From: Dinoroseobacter sp034111085
GTDB taxonomy: Bacteria; Pseudomonadota; Alphaproteobacteria; Rhodobacterales; Rhodobacteraceae
Direction: 5' to 3'
NCBI GenBank assembly: GCA_034111085.1
Contig: JAWUXZ010000032.1
Span: 1-22,728, forward strand
Length of the DNA: 22,728 bases
The notes under the pieces were generated by a model, which searched no databases, was not told the origin of the DNA, and worked only from the letters and a program-made list of their open reading frames with translations. The position numbers were made by a program, and so were the translations under genes. Each line of letters opens with the position of its first letter. Position 1 is the first letter of the stretch. Of the stretch, positions 1-8,133 are shown in pieces.

Positions 1-417
1 CGGCTGGTCTTTGGTGCCGATAAAGAAGCGGACAATGCCGTTCATCAGGAACATCACACCAACCGAAACGATCACATAGATCACCGGCGGCGAGCGTTGT
101 TCTCGATAGAATTTGTAGACGACACGGTCAGTCGCAAGAAGCAATACGGCGGTCGCAGCAATGCCGAAGGGAAGCGCCAAAAGCGCGGTTGGCAACGGCG
201 CGATGCTAACGCCAAGGCTTTGCAGCCACCATGTTGCGCCAATGGTGGCCATCGTCCCAAACGCCATAGTGTCACCATGGGCGAAATTGGAGAACCGCAG
301 CACGCTATAAACAAGCGTAATACCCAAAGCACCCAGCGCCAGTTGGCTGCCGTAAGCAGTCGCAGGTACCAGCACGAAGTTGGCGAAGAGGACAAGGGCG
401 TTCAGGATATCGGTCAT
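1..417 (-). CDS. livH: Branched-chain amino acid ABC transporter permease, LivH type (partial)
   Basis: Inner-membrane permease half of a Liv-type ABC importer, moving branched-chain amino acids or related amides. The reading frame begins with ATG at 417 and stays open for 139 codons to the left edge, so the C-terminal half lies outside the window. The visible part is strongly hydrophobic. It contains the LivH-like stretch around residues 23-50 (YGSQLALGALGITLVYSVLR, then FSNFAHGD), followed by further membrane segments and a basic cytoplasmic loop (VYKFYREQRSPP). The start lies 3 bases after the livF stop, and a G-rich Shine-Dalgarno (GGGGGG) sits in the end of livF, so the two are translationally coupled. 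A livM permease would be expected further left, which I infer and cannot see. Substrate specificity cannot be read from sequence alone. Confidence 0.9.
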   Translation of the reverse strand, partial: MTDILNALVLFANFVLVPATAYGSQLALGALGITLVYSVLRFSNFAHGDTMAFGTMATIGATWWLQSLGVSIAPLPTALLALPFGIAATAVLLLATDRVVYKFYREQRSPPVIYVIVSVGVMFLMNGIVRFFIGTKDQP

Positions 418-420
418 GTC

Positions 421-1251
421 TCAGCCCCCCAAGAAACTGCGGCGCACGTCGGGGTTGGCGAGCAGCGCTTCCCCGGTGTCCGTGTAGCGATTTTCGCCGG
501 TGACGAGCACGAAGCCTTTATCCGCGATTTCCAGCGCTTGGCGGGCGTTTTGCTCCACCATCAGGATGGCAATTCCAGTGTTGCGAATTTCCAAGATGCG
601 GTCGAACAGCGCGTCCATCACGATGGGGGAAACCCCGGCGGTCGGCTCGTCCAGCATCAGCACATCTGGCTGGGTCATCAGCGCGCGGCCGACTGCTACC
701 TGCTGGCGTTGCCCCCCGGACAACTCACCTGCCGATTGCAGACGTTTATCCCGCAAGATCGGGAACAGGGTATAGACCTGCTCCATCGTCTCCGAGATAT
801 CATCGCGGCGCAGGAACGCACCCATCTCAAGGTTTTCTTCCACCGTCAGAGAGGTGAAGATGTTCGAGGTTTGGGGGACAAACGCCATCCCCTTAGCCAC
901 GCGGGCTTGAGGTGTCAGCGCTGTAATATCCTCGCCATTAAGGCGCACAGCCCCTTGGCGCACGTTCAGCATCCCGAATACCGCCTTCATTGCCGTCGAT
1001 TTGCCAGCCCCGTTAGGGCCAACAATCACAGCAATCTCGCCTTCCTCAACAGCCAACGTGCAATCGTGCAGGATATCCGCGCCTTTGCCATAGCCGCCGG
1101 TCATTGCATCGCCGATCAGATATGGCCCGCCGGGCGCTGGTTTGGCTTTGCCACCAGGTGCAACCGGCTCAAGCGTCGAGGTCGGGCGCGGGTTCGCGAT
1201 AGATGCATCCTTGCCGCCGCGTTTGGTATGATACGCGTTGTCGTCGCTCAT
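421..1251 (-). CDS. livF: Branched-chain amino acid ABC transporter ATP-binding protein LivF
   Basis: Cytoplasmic ATPase subunit that powers the Liv importer, paired with LivG. All ABC elements are present in 276 residues: Walker A GPNGAGKST at about 78-86, Q-loop glutamine near 127, signature LSGGQ at 177-181, Walker B VLMLDEP at 197-203, then the VEQNA element that LivF proteins carry at the H-loop. The Walker A lies about 40 residues later than in E. coli LivF (237 aa) because of an N-terminal extension rich in Pro, Ala, Lys and Gly. No better internal start is obvious before the ABC domain, and the ATG at 1251 overlaps the livG stop in an ATGA arrangement, so the long form is preferred. 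Lies between livG and livH in the minus-strand operon. Confidence 0.93.
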   Translation of the reverse strand: MSDDNAYHTKRGGKDASIANPRPTSTLEPVAPGGKAKPAPGGPYLIGDAMTGGYGKGADILHDCTLAVEEGEIAVIVGPNGAGKSTAMKAVFGMLNVRQGAVRLNGEDITALTPQARVAKGMAFVPQTSNIFTSLTVEENLEMGAFLRRDDISETMEQVYTLFPILRDKRLQSAGELSGGQRQQVAVGRALMTQPDVLMLDEPTAGVSPIVMDALFDRILEIRNTGIAILMVEQNARQALEIADKGFVLVTGENRYTDTGEALLANPDVRRSFLGG

Positions 1252-2036
1252 GCCTTGGCCTTCTCTTTGTTCTTCAGGCCTGTGCCTAGATAAGCCTCGA
1301 TCACCTGCTCGTTGGCCTTGATCTGGTCAATCGTGCCCTCGGCGAGCACCTTACCTTCGGCCATAACGATCACCGGATCACACAGACGACCGATAAATTC
1401 CATGTCATGCTCGATCATGCAGAACGTGTAGCCGCGCTCTTTGTTGAGCCGGATGATCGCGTCGCCAATGGTGTTCAGCAGGGTGCGGTTCACGCCGGCG
1501 CCTACTTCATCAAGGAACACGATTTTGGCGTCGACCATCATCGTACGCCCGAGTTCCAGCAGTTTTTTCTGACCACCAGACAAGTTGCCCGCTCTTTCGT
1601 CTTTCAGATGATCAACTGTAAGGAATTCAAGGACTTCGTCGGCCTTCTTCAACAAGACCGCTTCCTCTTGAGCGATACGGCCCCGATGAAACCATGTGTT
1701 CCAAAGCGTTTCGCCCGATTGAGCGTCTGGAACCATCATCAGGTTCTCGCGCACCGTCATCGAAGAGAATTCATGCGCGATCTGAAATGTGCGCAGAAGT
1801 CCTTTCTCAAACAGCGTGTGCGGCGGCAGGCCTGTAATGTCTTCTCCGTCCATCAACACACGACCAGAAGTCGGTGGAAGAACGCCCGCAATCACATTGA
1901 AAAGAGTGGTTTTTCCAGCCCCGTTTGGGCCAACAAGGCCCGTGATAGAGCCCGTGGCAATTTCTATCGAGGCCCCGTCGACCGCGTGAAATCCACCGAA
2001 ATGCTTGTGTACGTCTTGAACGACGATCATATCCAA
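1248..2036 (-). CDS. livG: Branched-chain amino acid ABC transporter ATP-binding protein LivG
   Basis: Second ATPase subunit of the Liv importer, 262 residues, the usual LivG length. Walker A GPNGAGKTT is at 36-44, the signature LSGGQKK at 152-158, Walker B IVFLDE at 172-177, and the H-loop IEHDM has its histidine at 210. The C-terminal VLAEGT..I segment is typical of the LivG family. Oddity: the residue after the catalytic Glu177 is valine (LDEVGAGVN) where most ABC ATPases have proline (LDEPxxGL). The other catalytic elements are intact, so I expect an active ATPase. The gene follows livK after 68 bases that contain an intrinsic terminator, so it is probably expressed at a lower level by read-through. 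Its stop overlaps the start of livF. Confidence 0.93.
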   Translation of the reverse strand: MDMIVVQDVHKHFGGFHAVDGASIEIATGSITGLVGPNGAGKTTLFNVIAGVLPPTSGRVLMDGEDITGLPPHTLFEKGLLRTFQIAHEFSSMTVRENLMMVPDAQSGETLWNTWFHRGRIAQEEAVLLKKADEVLEFLTVDHLKDERAGNLSGGQKKLLELGRTMMVDAKIVFLDEVGAGVNRTLLNTIGDAIIRLNKERGYTFCMIEHDMEFIGRLCDPVIVMAEGKVLAEGTIDQIKANEQVIEAYLGTGLKNKEKAKA

Positions 2037-2047
2037 CCCCCAAGTCG

Positions 2048-2086
2048 AAAAAATTGTGCCCGAAATCCAAGGACTTCGGGCACAAT
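2048..2086 (-). terminator. Intrinsic terminator between livK and livG
   Basis: A perfect 12-bp inverted repeat (ATTGTGCCCGAA at 2053-2064, TTCGGGCACAAT at 2075-2086) encloses a 10-base loop. On the minus strand it is followed at once by a run of six T (2053-2048). This is the shape of a Rho-independent terminator placed just after the livK stop (2105). It probably ends most livK messages and protects their 3' ends, with partial read-through into livG-livF-livH. Confidence 0.85.
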
Positions 2087-2104
2087 ATCTTGGTATCGTT
2101 CAGT

Positions 2105-3295
2105 TTAACGGAAGGACACAGTCACGTCTTTACCGTCTTCGAAGCCAACTTCACGGTAGTTGCCTGCCGCTTCGCCTGGTCCGATTAGCTCAACTGCGGT
2201 GGCGCCCACATAGTCAATTTCGCCGCCGTCTGCGAGGATTTGCAGGGCCTTGGCCAGCTCGCCAACCTGGATCAGCTCGCCTGGTGCGTTTGCAACATCA
2301 AACACATGATCCTTGTACTCGCTAGGTTCATCCGAACCCGCCGCCTGCATCGCAAGCAGAATGAGTGCAGCTGCGTCATAGCTTTCTGGAGCGAACGGCG
2401 AAGTCGAATCGAACGCACCATCTACAAGTTCAGCAAACGCATTCGAAAGCTCATCCGAAGGCGAAGGAACCTGACCGGAAGATCCGTTGATCTCGCTGCC
2501 AAAGTTCTCAACCAGTTCAGAAGAGATCATGCCATCTGGGAAGTGGAACGTATCAAACGCGCCTGTATCAAGCGAAGCGCGCAGAATGCCCGAACCGCCC
2601 TGACCGACATATCCTGCAATGACCAAACGCTGGCCACCGGCCGCTGCCAAGGCACCAACCTCTGCTGAATAATCCGCTTTGCCGTCTTCATGCGAGGTGC
2701 TGATCGTGACAGTGCCACCAGCTGCTTCAAATGACGATTGGAACGCGTCGGACAGGCCTTTGCCGTAGTCGTTGTTGGTGTAGGAGATTGCGACCTCGGT
2801 GATGCCCTGTTCCATAAGAACTTCGGTCATCACAACACCCTGACGCGCGTCAGATGGGGCTGTGCGGAAGAACAGGCCGTTATCTTCAGCGGTCGACAGA
2901 CCGGGCGAGGTGGCCGATGGCGAAATCATCACCATGCCGTTTGGAATTGCCACATTGGCCAAGATCGCGCCGGTAATTCCCGAGCAATCCGCGCCCATAA
3001 TCGCTTTGACACCTTCGGATGTGATCAGGCGTTCAGCGGCAGCTGTAGCGACAGCGGAATCAACGCAAGTACCATCGGCACGCACGGGCACGACTGTTTT
3101 ACCGCCAAGCAGCAAACCAGATTCGCTAACTTCGGTGATTGCAAGCTCGGCGCCGGCAGCCATCTGTGGTGTCAGCGATTCGATCGGGCCAGTGAAGCTC
3201 AACAACACGCCAATTTTAATTTCGGAGTGACCCGCAGCGAACGCGCCGGTCGTCATCAGTGCTGTAGCCGCAGTGGCCATGAGCATCTTTTTCAT
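2105..3295 (-). CDS. livK: Periplasmic branched-chain amino acid binding protein (LivK-like)
   Basis: Type I periplasmic binding protein that captures the substrate for the Liv importer, 396 residues. An N-terminal Sec signal peptide is visible (MKKMLMATAA..., cleavage probably after AFA near residue 20), followed by the family opening IKIGVLLSFTGPIESL. Two cysteines, in GTCVDS and GADCSG, may form the disulfide seen in many members. The SYTNNDYGKG segment matches the central conserved motif of this family. A Shine-Dalgarno GGGAG lies about 9 bases before the ATG. It is the first gene of the minus-strand operon and is separated from livG by a terminator, as expected for a binding protein made in excess. 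The ligand could be leucine/isoleucine/valine, another amino acid, or an amide; sequence alone does not settle this. Confidence 0.92.
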   Translation of the reverse strand: MKKMLMATAATALMTTGAFAAGHSEIKIGVLLSFTGPIESLTPQMAAGAELAITEVSESGLLLGGKTVVPVRADGTCVDSAVATAAAERLITSEGVKAIMGADCSGITGAILANVAIPNGMVMISPSATSPGLSTAEDNGLFFRTAPSDARQGVVMTEVLMEQGITEVAISYTNNDYGKGLSDAFQSSFEAAGGTVTISTSHEDGKADYSAEVGALAAAGGQRLVIAGYVGQGGSGILRASLDTGAFDTFHFPDGMISSELVENFGSEINGSSGQVPSPSDELSNAFAELVDGAFDSTSPFAPESYDAAALILLAMQAAGSDEPSEYKDHVFDVANAPGELIQVGELAKALQILADGGEIDYVGATAVELIGPGEAAGNYREVGFEDGKDVTVSFR

Positions 3296-3511
3296 TATAA
3301 CAATCTCCCAGAATTTTTTTTGTAGAACGTGTCTATTCGTAACAGCCTAGTTTTGGAAGTAGAGTTGGCAGCACGAGAGCAATCTGCACTGTTTTTCTTG
3401 GCAGTTTGATACTTATTGACCGTTTTCACAGCTGCGTCACCTTGGCTGGTCCTACTTAGGCATCCCCCTATGTTCTAAGCGAATCAGATGACGCTACGGC
3501 AGGAGAACCCC

Positions 3512-4618
3512 ATGAGATTGATCCCATCCTTCGCGCTGGCGATAGCAATCGGCGCCGCGAGCCAACTCAATGCTCAAAATATAGGCAGCAGTCTCGGCGC
3601 GCTAGACGTCACTAAAGTGGTCTCGGGGCTGGACGAACCTTGGGCCATCGGCTTCCTGCCGTCGGGCGCGCTTTTGATCACCGAACGTGCGGGACGCTTG
3701 CTGCACATCTCGCCGGACGGCACCGTTCAAACGGTCACAGGCCTGCCGCAAGTCGAAGCAGACGGGCAGGGTGGGTTGCTTGATGTGCTGGTGCCGGTTG
3801 ATTTTGCTCAGACGCGCCAGATTTACCTGACCTATTCCAAGGACCAAAGACGTGGCGCTGGAACGGCAGTGGCCGTGGGGACACTTAGCTCAGACGGATC
3901 ACGGCTAGAGGCCACCCGCGATATCTTCGAGATGGCCACCGGCACGCGCGGTGGGCGCCATTTCGGCAGCCGGATTGTCGAAGGCGGTGACGGACATCTC
4001 TATATCACCATTGGCGATCGCGGAGATCGTGATTTGGCCCAAGACACCAGCATCGAGGCGGGCAGCGTTGTGCGTATCGCTCACGATGGATCCATCCCAG
4101 CCGACAATCCATTTCTGGGCGACAGGCGCGCGCAACCCGGTCTGTTCTCCATCGGGCACCGCAACCCCCAAGGGGCCGCGCGAGATGCAGCAGGCAATCT
4201 GTGGGTTGTCGAGCATGGCGCGCGCGGCGGAGACGAGGTGAATTTTCTGCGCCCCGGTGCCAATTACGGTTGGCCGGTGATCAGCTACGGCACGCATTAT
4301 TCAGGCTTTTCCATCGGTGAGGGCACCCAGCAAGACGGGCTCGAGCAACCTGCGCATTACTGGGATCCGTCCATCGCACCGTCAGGCATGATGATTTACC
4401 AAGGTAGCATGTTCCCCGAATGGCAGGGCGATATCTTCGTGGGTAGCCTGAAATTCAACCTGATCTCGCGACTGAAAGTGTCTGGCGAGGACGCAACAGA
4501 GGTCGAAGAACTTGAAGGCCCTGAGACCGGGCGCGTCCGCGATATCCGCCAAGCCCCAGACGGATCGATCTGGTTTCTAAGCGTAGGGCTGGGTGCGGCC
4601 TACCGGATCAGTCGCTAA
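3512..4618 (+). CDS. PQQ-dependent aldose sugar dehydrogenase (soluble GDH/YliI family)
   Basis: Predicted periplasmic quinoprotein that oxidises aldose sugars with PQQ, 368 residues; E. coli YliI (Asd) is 371. The start at 3512 is chosen over an in-frame ATG eight codons upstream because AGGAGA precedes it at the right distance and the protein then opens directly with a signal peptide (cleavage near LNA-Q, residue 21). Family blocks appear in order: DEPWAIGFLP at 41-50, GGRHFGSR at 147-154 with a histidine at 150 in the position of the catalytic base, YITIGDRGDRD at 164-174, GHRNPQG at 215-221, WVVEHGARGGDEVN at 231-244, NYGWP at 251-255. These form the six-bladed propeller of the family. 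No PQQ synthesis gene is in the window. It is convergent with the AraC regulator, with six bases between the stops. Confidence 0.87.
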   Translation: MRLIPSFALAIAIGAASQLNAQNIGSSLGALDVTKVVSGLDEPWAIGFLPSGALLITERAGRLLHISPDGTVQTVTGLPQVEADGQGGLLDVLVPVDFAQTRQIYLTYSKDQRRGAGTAVAVGTLSSDGSRLEATRDIFEMATGTRGGRHFGSRIVEGGDGHLYITIGDRGDRDLAQDTSIEAGSVVRIAHDGSIPADNPFLGDRRAQPGLFSIGHRNPQGAARDAAGNLWVVEHGARGGDEVNFLRPGANYGWPVISYGTHYSGFSIGEGTQQDGLEQPAHYWDPSIAPSGMMIYQGSMFPEWQGDIFVGSLKFNLISRLKVSGEDATEVEELEGPETGRVRDIRQAPDGSIWFLSVGLGAAYRISR

Positions 4619-4624
4619 TTGTCG

Positions 4625-5620
4625 TCAAACGCTCAGCCGTGTGCCCTGACTGCCGCGCTCGCGGTACGGTGTTGTGTCGTAATGCGCGCGGTAGCACTTT
4701 GAAAAATGCGACGGTGAAGCAAATCCGCAGGCAAGGGCGACGTTAATCACGCTCATATCCGTCTGCATCAACAGGTTACGCGCCTTTTGCAGCCTAAGTT
4801 CCATGTAATACCGCTTTGGCGAGCGGTTCAGATAGCGCCGAAACAGCCGTTCAAGCTGGCGCGTCGACATACCGACATCGCGCGCAAGGATTGAGGGGCT
4901 AATCGGTTCTTCAATATGATTTTCCATCATTTGAATGACTTGGCTCAGCTTGGGATGCCGAACGCCAATGCGCGTCGGGATCGACAGGCGTTGGGTATCT
5001 TGGTCGGTGCGGATCGACGAATAAATCAGCTGATCGGCAACGGTATTGGCAAGATCTTCGCCGTGATCCTCAGCAATCAGTTTCAGCATCAGATCAATCG
5101 ATGCAGTTCCGCCGGCCGTCGTGATCCTGTTTCCATCGACCACAAAGACCGATTTGGTCAGCTCAACCTCATCAAATTCCTCAGCAAAGCTGTCTTGGTT
5201 TTCCCAATGGATCGTCGCGCGTTTGCCATCCAGCAACCCTGCGCGCGCCAATGCATACCCTGCAGTGCAAAGCCCACCCATCGTGACGCCGCGCCGCGCC
5301 TCTCGCCGCAACCAGTTCAACAGTTTCTTGGTGGTAGATGATTGAACGTCAATGCCGCCGCAGACCAGCGCGATATCTTCACGCTCGAGGTCTTCAAGAT
5401 CAATATCCAACTTAAAGCCAGTACCGGCGCTGCAATAGGCAATCTCGCCGCCTTCGCCCGCCAGCGTCCATTCATATAACGTCTTACCGCTCATGCGGTT
5501 GGCAATTCTCAGCGCCTCTACAGCGCAGGAAAAACTAAGCATCGAAAATTGATCAAGCAAGACAAAGACAAACCGCTTTGGTTTCACGCCTCCGTCGGCC
5601 ATCAGGCGTAAATCAGCCAT
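4625..5620 (-). CDS. GlxA family transcriptional regulator (DJ-1/PfpI domain plus AraC HTH)
   Basis: Cytoplasmic transcription factor of 331 residues with two domains. Residues about 16-190 form a DJ-1/PfpI class I amidotransferase-like domain with the GGLCTAGYALA nucleophile-elbow region (Cys118) and the ATIHW motif. Residues about 230-320 are an AraC-type double helix-turn-helix (LARDVGMSTRQLERLFRRYL, then VALACGFASPSHFSKCYRAH). Such regulators often control breakdown of quaternary amines such as betaine or carnitine, but nothing nearby identifies the effector. I choose ATG 5620 because AGGAAG lies 9 bases upstream. The frame stays open to 5800 with alternative ATGs at 5662 and 5752 that lack a good ribosome site and would add a basic, low-complexity tail. 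Confidence 0.88.
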   Translation of the reverse strand: MADLRLMADGGVKPKRFVFVLLDQFSMLSFSCAVEALRIANRMSGKTLYEWTLAGEGGEIAYCSAGTGFKLDIDLEDLEREDIALVCGGIDVQSSTTKKLLNWLRREARRGVTMGGLCTAGYALARAGLLDGKRATIHWENQDSFAEEFDEVELTKSVFVVDGNRITTAGGTASIDLMLKLIAEDHGEDLANTVADQLIYSSIRTDQDTQRLSIPTRIGVRHPKLSQVIQMMENHIEEPISPSILARDVGMSTRQLERLFRRYLNRSPKRYYMELRLQKARNLLMQTDMSVINVALACGFASPSHFSKCYRAHYDTTPYRERGSQGTRLSV

Positions 5621-5793
5621 ATTCCAGCGCTTCCTTGTTGCTGGCGACGCTCTTGTAGACATCGATCCAAGGTCGACCGAACCAGCTTTTTGCACGCCTG
5701 GCAAGATCCTCCGTTTCACGTTGTGCCACTTTCTTAGGCGGACATCGCGCATGTTAGCGCCCCCAGCCTTTAGAAACTTGAGAAAAAGCCGGG

Positions 5794-5822
5794 TTGGCAA
5801 GGGCTGGCCAAGCCGTTACGAG
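5794..5822 (+). promoter_or_regulatory. Possible promoter of the DAHP synthase gene
   Basis: TTGGCA at 5794-5799 resembles a sigma-70 -35 box (5 of 6). TACGAG lies 17 bases downstream at 5817-5822, a poor -10 box. The same stretch can fold into a short imperfect hairpin (GGGTTGGC with GCCAAGCC), so either reading is tentative. It ends about 48 bases before the DAHP synthase start. Confidence 0.25.
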
Positions 5823-5869
5823 ACCTACCGAGGTATCGCCCGACGCAGCGCCGGGCAGGAGGACATGAC

Positions 5870-7234
5870 ATGACCAAAGCCTGGACCAAAACCGATTGGC
5901 GCGCCCTGCCGCGTGTGCAGATGCCCGACTATCTTGACGCGGCTGCGCTCACGCAGGTCGAACAGAACCTGGCGAAATACCCGCCGCTGGTGTTTGCAGG
6001 CGAGGCGCGCAAGTTAACCAAAGCACTCGGCCAGGTTGCCAAAGGCGAGGCGTTCTTGCTTCAGGGCGGCGATTGCGCCGAAAGCTTTGAGGAATTCAGC
6101 GCCGACGGCATCCGCGACACCTTCCGTGTAATGCTGCAAATGGCGATGGTTTTGACCTTTGGCGCAAAATGCCCTGTTGTCAAAGTGGGCCGCATGGCAG
6201 GCCAGTTCGCCAAGCCGCGCTCAACGCCGACCGAGACCATCGGAGGGATCGAACTGCCCAGCTACCGTGGTGATATCATTAACGATATCAACTTCACGCC
6301 TGAGGCCCGCATCCCAAACCCGAAGCGCATGTTGCAGGCCTATACCCAAGCCGCTGCGTCGCTGAACCTGCTGCGCGCTTTCTCTACGGGCGGTTACGCG
6401 GATGTTCATCACGTTCACGGCTGGACGCTGGGCTTTGTCGAAGGTGAAAAAGCTGCAAAATACGCCGACATGGCGAACCGGATTTCCGACGCGCTCGATT
6501 TCATGAGTGCGGCTGGCGTAAACCCTGATACGGCCCACAGCCTGTCTGCGGTAGACTTCTACACCAGCCACGAGGCCTTGCTGCTGGAATACGAGGAAGC
6601 GCTTTGCCGGACCGATAGCACTACGGGCCTACCCGTTGCGGGCTCGGGCCACATGCTTTGGATAGGCGACCGGACCCGCCAGCCAGATGGGGCACATGTC
6701 GAGTTTTTGCGCGGTGTCCAAAACCCAATCGGACTCAAATGCGGGCCATCAATTTCGGCTGAAGACCTTAAAGTTCTGATTTCAAAATTGAATCCAGACA
6801 ACATTCCTGGTCGTCTGACCTTGATTGCCCGCTTTGGTGCGGGCCAGGTTGGCGATCACCTGCCGCGCTTGATCAAAGCCGTTCAGGAAGAGGGCGCAAA
6901 CGTGGTTTGGTCCTGTGATCCGATGCATGGCAACACGATAAAAAGCGAATCTGGCTATAAGACACGGCCCTTCGAGTCAGTTTTGCGCGAGGTCCGCGAA
7001 TTTTTCGACATCCACAACGCTGAAGGCACGTATCCGGGCGGCGTGCATTTCGAAATGACTGGTAAGGATGTGACCGAATGCACTGGTGGCGTGCGCGCTG
7101 TCAGCGACGACGATCTATCTTCGCGCTACCACACCGCATGCGATCCACGCCTGAATGCGTCGCAGTCGTTGGAACTCGCGTTTCTCGTTGCGGAAGAAAT
7201 CAGCGGAAGGCGGCGCGCACGGGCAGTCGCTTAG
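5870..7234 (+). CDS. aroG: Class II 3-deoxy-7-phosphoheptulonate (DAHP) synthase
   Basis: Catalyses condensation of phosphoenolpyruvate and erythrose 4-phosphate, the first step of the shikimate pathway, in the cytoplasm. The 454 residues match the plant/mycobacterial class II type: LLQGGDCAESFEEF at 63-76, KVGRMAGQFAKPRS at 105-118, CDPMHGNT at 349-356, GGVHFEMTG at 390-398 and ACDPRLN at 423-429. The metal ligands expected by comparison with the mycobacterial enzyme are present: Cys69, His353, Glu395 and Asp425. The start at 5870 has AGGAGG seven bases upstream; an out-of-frame ATG at 5865 is ignored. The mycobacterial N-terminal regulatory extension is mostly lacking. The gene stands alone and converges with the PAS protein. 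The symbol for class II enzymes varies between annotations. Confidence 0.95.
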   Translation: MTKAWTKTDWRALPRVQMPDYLDAAALTQVEQNLAKYPPLVFAGEARKLTKALGQVAKGEAFLLQGGDCAESFEEFSADGIRDTFRVMLQMAMVLTFGAKCPVVKVGRMAGQFAKPRSTPTETIGGIELPSYRGDIINDINFTPEARIPNPKRMLQAYTQAAASLNLLRAFSTGGYADVHHVHGWTLGFVEGEKAAKYADMANRISDALDFMSAAGVNPDTAHSLSAVDFYTSHEALLLEYEEALCRTDSTTGLPVAGSGHMLWIGDRTRQPDGAHVEFLRGVQNPIGLKCGPSISAEDLKVLISKLNPDNIPGRLTLIARFGAGQVGDHLPRLIKAVQEEGANVVWSCDPMHGNTIKSESGYKTRPFESVLREVREFFDIHNAEGTYPGGVHFEMTGKDVTECTGGVRAVSDDDLSSRYHTACDPRLNASQSLELAFLVAEEISGRRRARAVA

Positions 7235-7251
7235 ACTGTTACTTCAAGCGC

Positions 7252-7938
7252 TTACTGAACGACCTTCAACCAAGGGATCGATGTGGATTTCCAATCCGTG
7301 TCGATCCGTTCAGCTTTCGCAGGGACGTCTACGGGCCAATTTGAAGGCACCTCGACGGGTTTAGCCAGTGGCGTAAGCCGCGCATCCTGAATAGAAAAGC
7401 GATATGGCGTGAACTCAATCGGGCCACGCGCCACGAGACACCCGAGCGCGCGCGTCACCTTTCCCATTCGATCCGCCATGGGCAATATTAACATTTCAGC
7501 CGCTTTGGCAGGCTTACCGGCGCGCTCGGCCAGCAGATCCAGCGAGAGGCAAGATGGGCCGTCAAAGACCGCATCCAACAACGGCAACATCTCAGCCCGA
7601 GCCCCGGGCGCACAGAAAGAGGTAATAGGCGAGCCCGCCACATTGCGCCCCATCACGTCGTGTAAGTGCCGTCCAGCAATCCGAAGGCGTGCAATTCCGG
7701 GGGCCAAATATTCCAATAGGAAGACGTATGGGAGCGCGTCTCCCATGCGCGAGGGATCCACATCCATCCGGTATGGCAATGCTGCTCCGTCACGTAATTT
7801 ATCCCAATATTCAAGCACATCCGAGGCAATGCGACTACGCGAGGTCGCCTTGCGTCGCCACAAATCTACGACCTGTGTGTTGGCAGTCTCCCCAGCCAAT
7901 CCCACAGGTGGTCTATCAAACTCACCAAAATACAGCAT
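7252..7938 (-). CDS. PAS domain protein (PAS_5 family)
   Basis: Small cytoplasmic protein of 228 residues that I assign to the alphaproteobacterial PAS_5 group. Its centre, residues about 38-105, carries the family pattern: a tryptophan-containing helix (VLEYWDKLRDG), then PYRMDVDPSRMGDALPYVFLLEY, then a strand with the AG-RHLHDVMGRNVAG element. A second part to about 172 contains LILPMADRMGKVTRALGCLV, typical of the end of such a domain. No kinase, GGDEF or DNA-binding domain is attached, so its role as a sensor is inference only. I start at 7938 because GGAGAGG lies just upstream; an upstream in-frame start at 7980 would add 14 residues without a good ribosome site. Stops of this gene and the DAHP synthase are 17 bases apart. 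Confidence 0.75.
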   Translation of the reverse strand: MLYFGEFDRPPVGLAGETANTQVVDLWRRKATSRSRIASDVLEYWDKLRDGAALPYRMDVDPSRMGDALPYVFLLEYLAPGIARLRIAGRHLHDVMGRNVAGSPITSFCAPGARAEMLPLLDAVFDGPSCLSLDLLAERAGKPAKAAEMLILPMADRMGKVTRALGCLVARGPIEFTPYRFSIQDARLTPLAKPVEVPSNWPVDVPAKAERIDTDWKSTSIPWLKVVQ

Positions 7939-8133
7939 CCCACCTCTCCAAACATCTTGCGCACTTGCGCCGCTTCGCACGGAGATTGCCGTTGTTCCCA
8001 GACGATGCTACCCCGCAGTTAACCTGGGGTGCTCGACCGGGAGGCAGGCCAACCGTCCATGCTCTCCCTCGGGCTGAATTTGGCAGGTTTTTGTGAAAAA
8101 CTCATTCAAAACCTATCGAAAGGGTTAACGCTA

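Noticed and set aside
97..1293. Long plus-strand open frame of 398 codons opposite livH and livF
   Set aside because: It is antisense to clear transporter genes, its product is rich in His, Arg and Gln without any domain, and no ribosome site or operon context supports it.
1407..2108. Plus-strand open frame of 233 codons opposite livG
   Set aside because: Antisense shadow of a gene with all ABC motifs; the product has no recognisable feature.
3296..3511. Divergent gap between livK and the sugar dehydrogenase searched for promoters and a Pho box
   Set aside because: TTGATA, TTGACC and TTGGCA occur, but none has a convincing -10 partner at 16-18 bases on either strand, and there is no Pho box.
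7409..8077. Plus-strand open frame of 222 codons opposite the PAS protein
   Set aside because: Low-complexity Ser/Arg/Pro-rich product; the minus-strand frame has the PAS_5 pattern and a good ribosome site.
8087..8101. Small palindrome GTTTTT-GTG-AAAAAC before yicC
   Set aside because: A 3-base loop and pure A/T stem with no T-run context; it could be an operator but there is nothing to support it, and flanking promoter boxes are poor.
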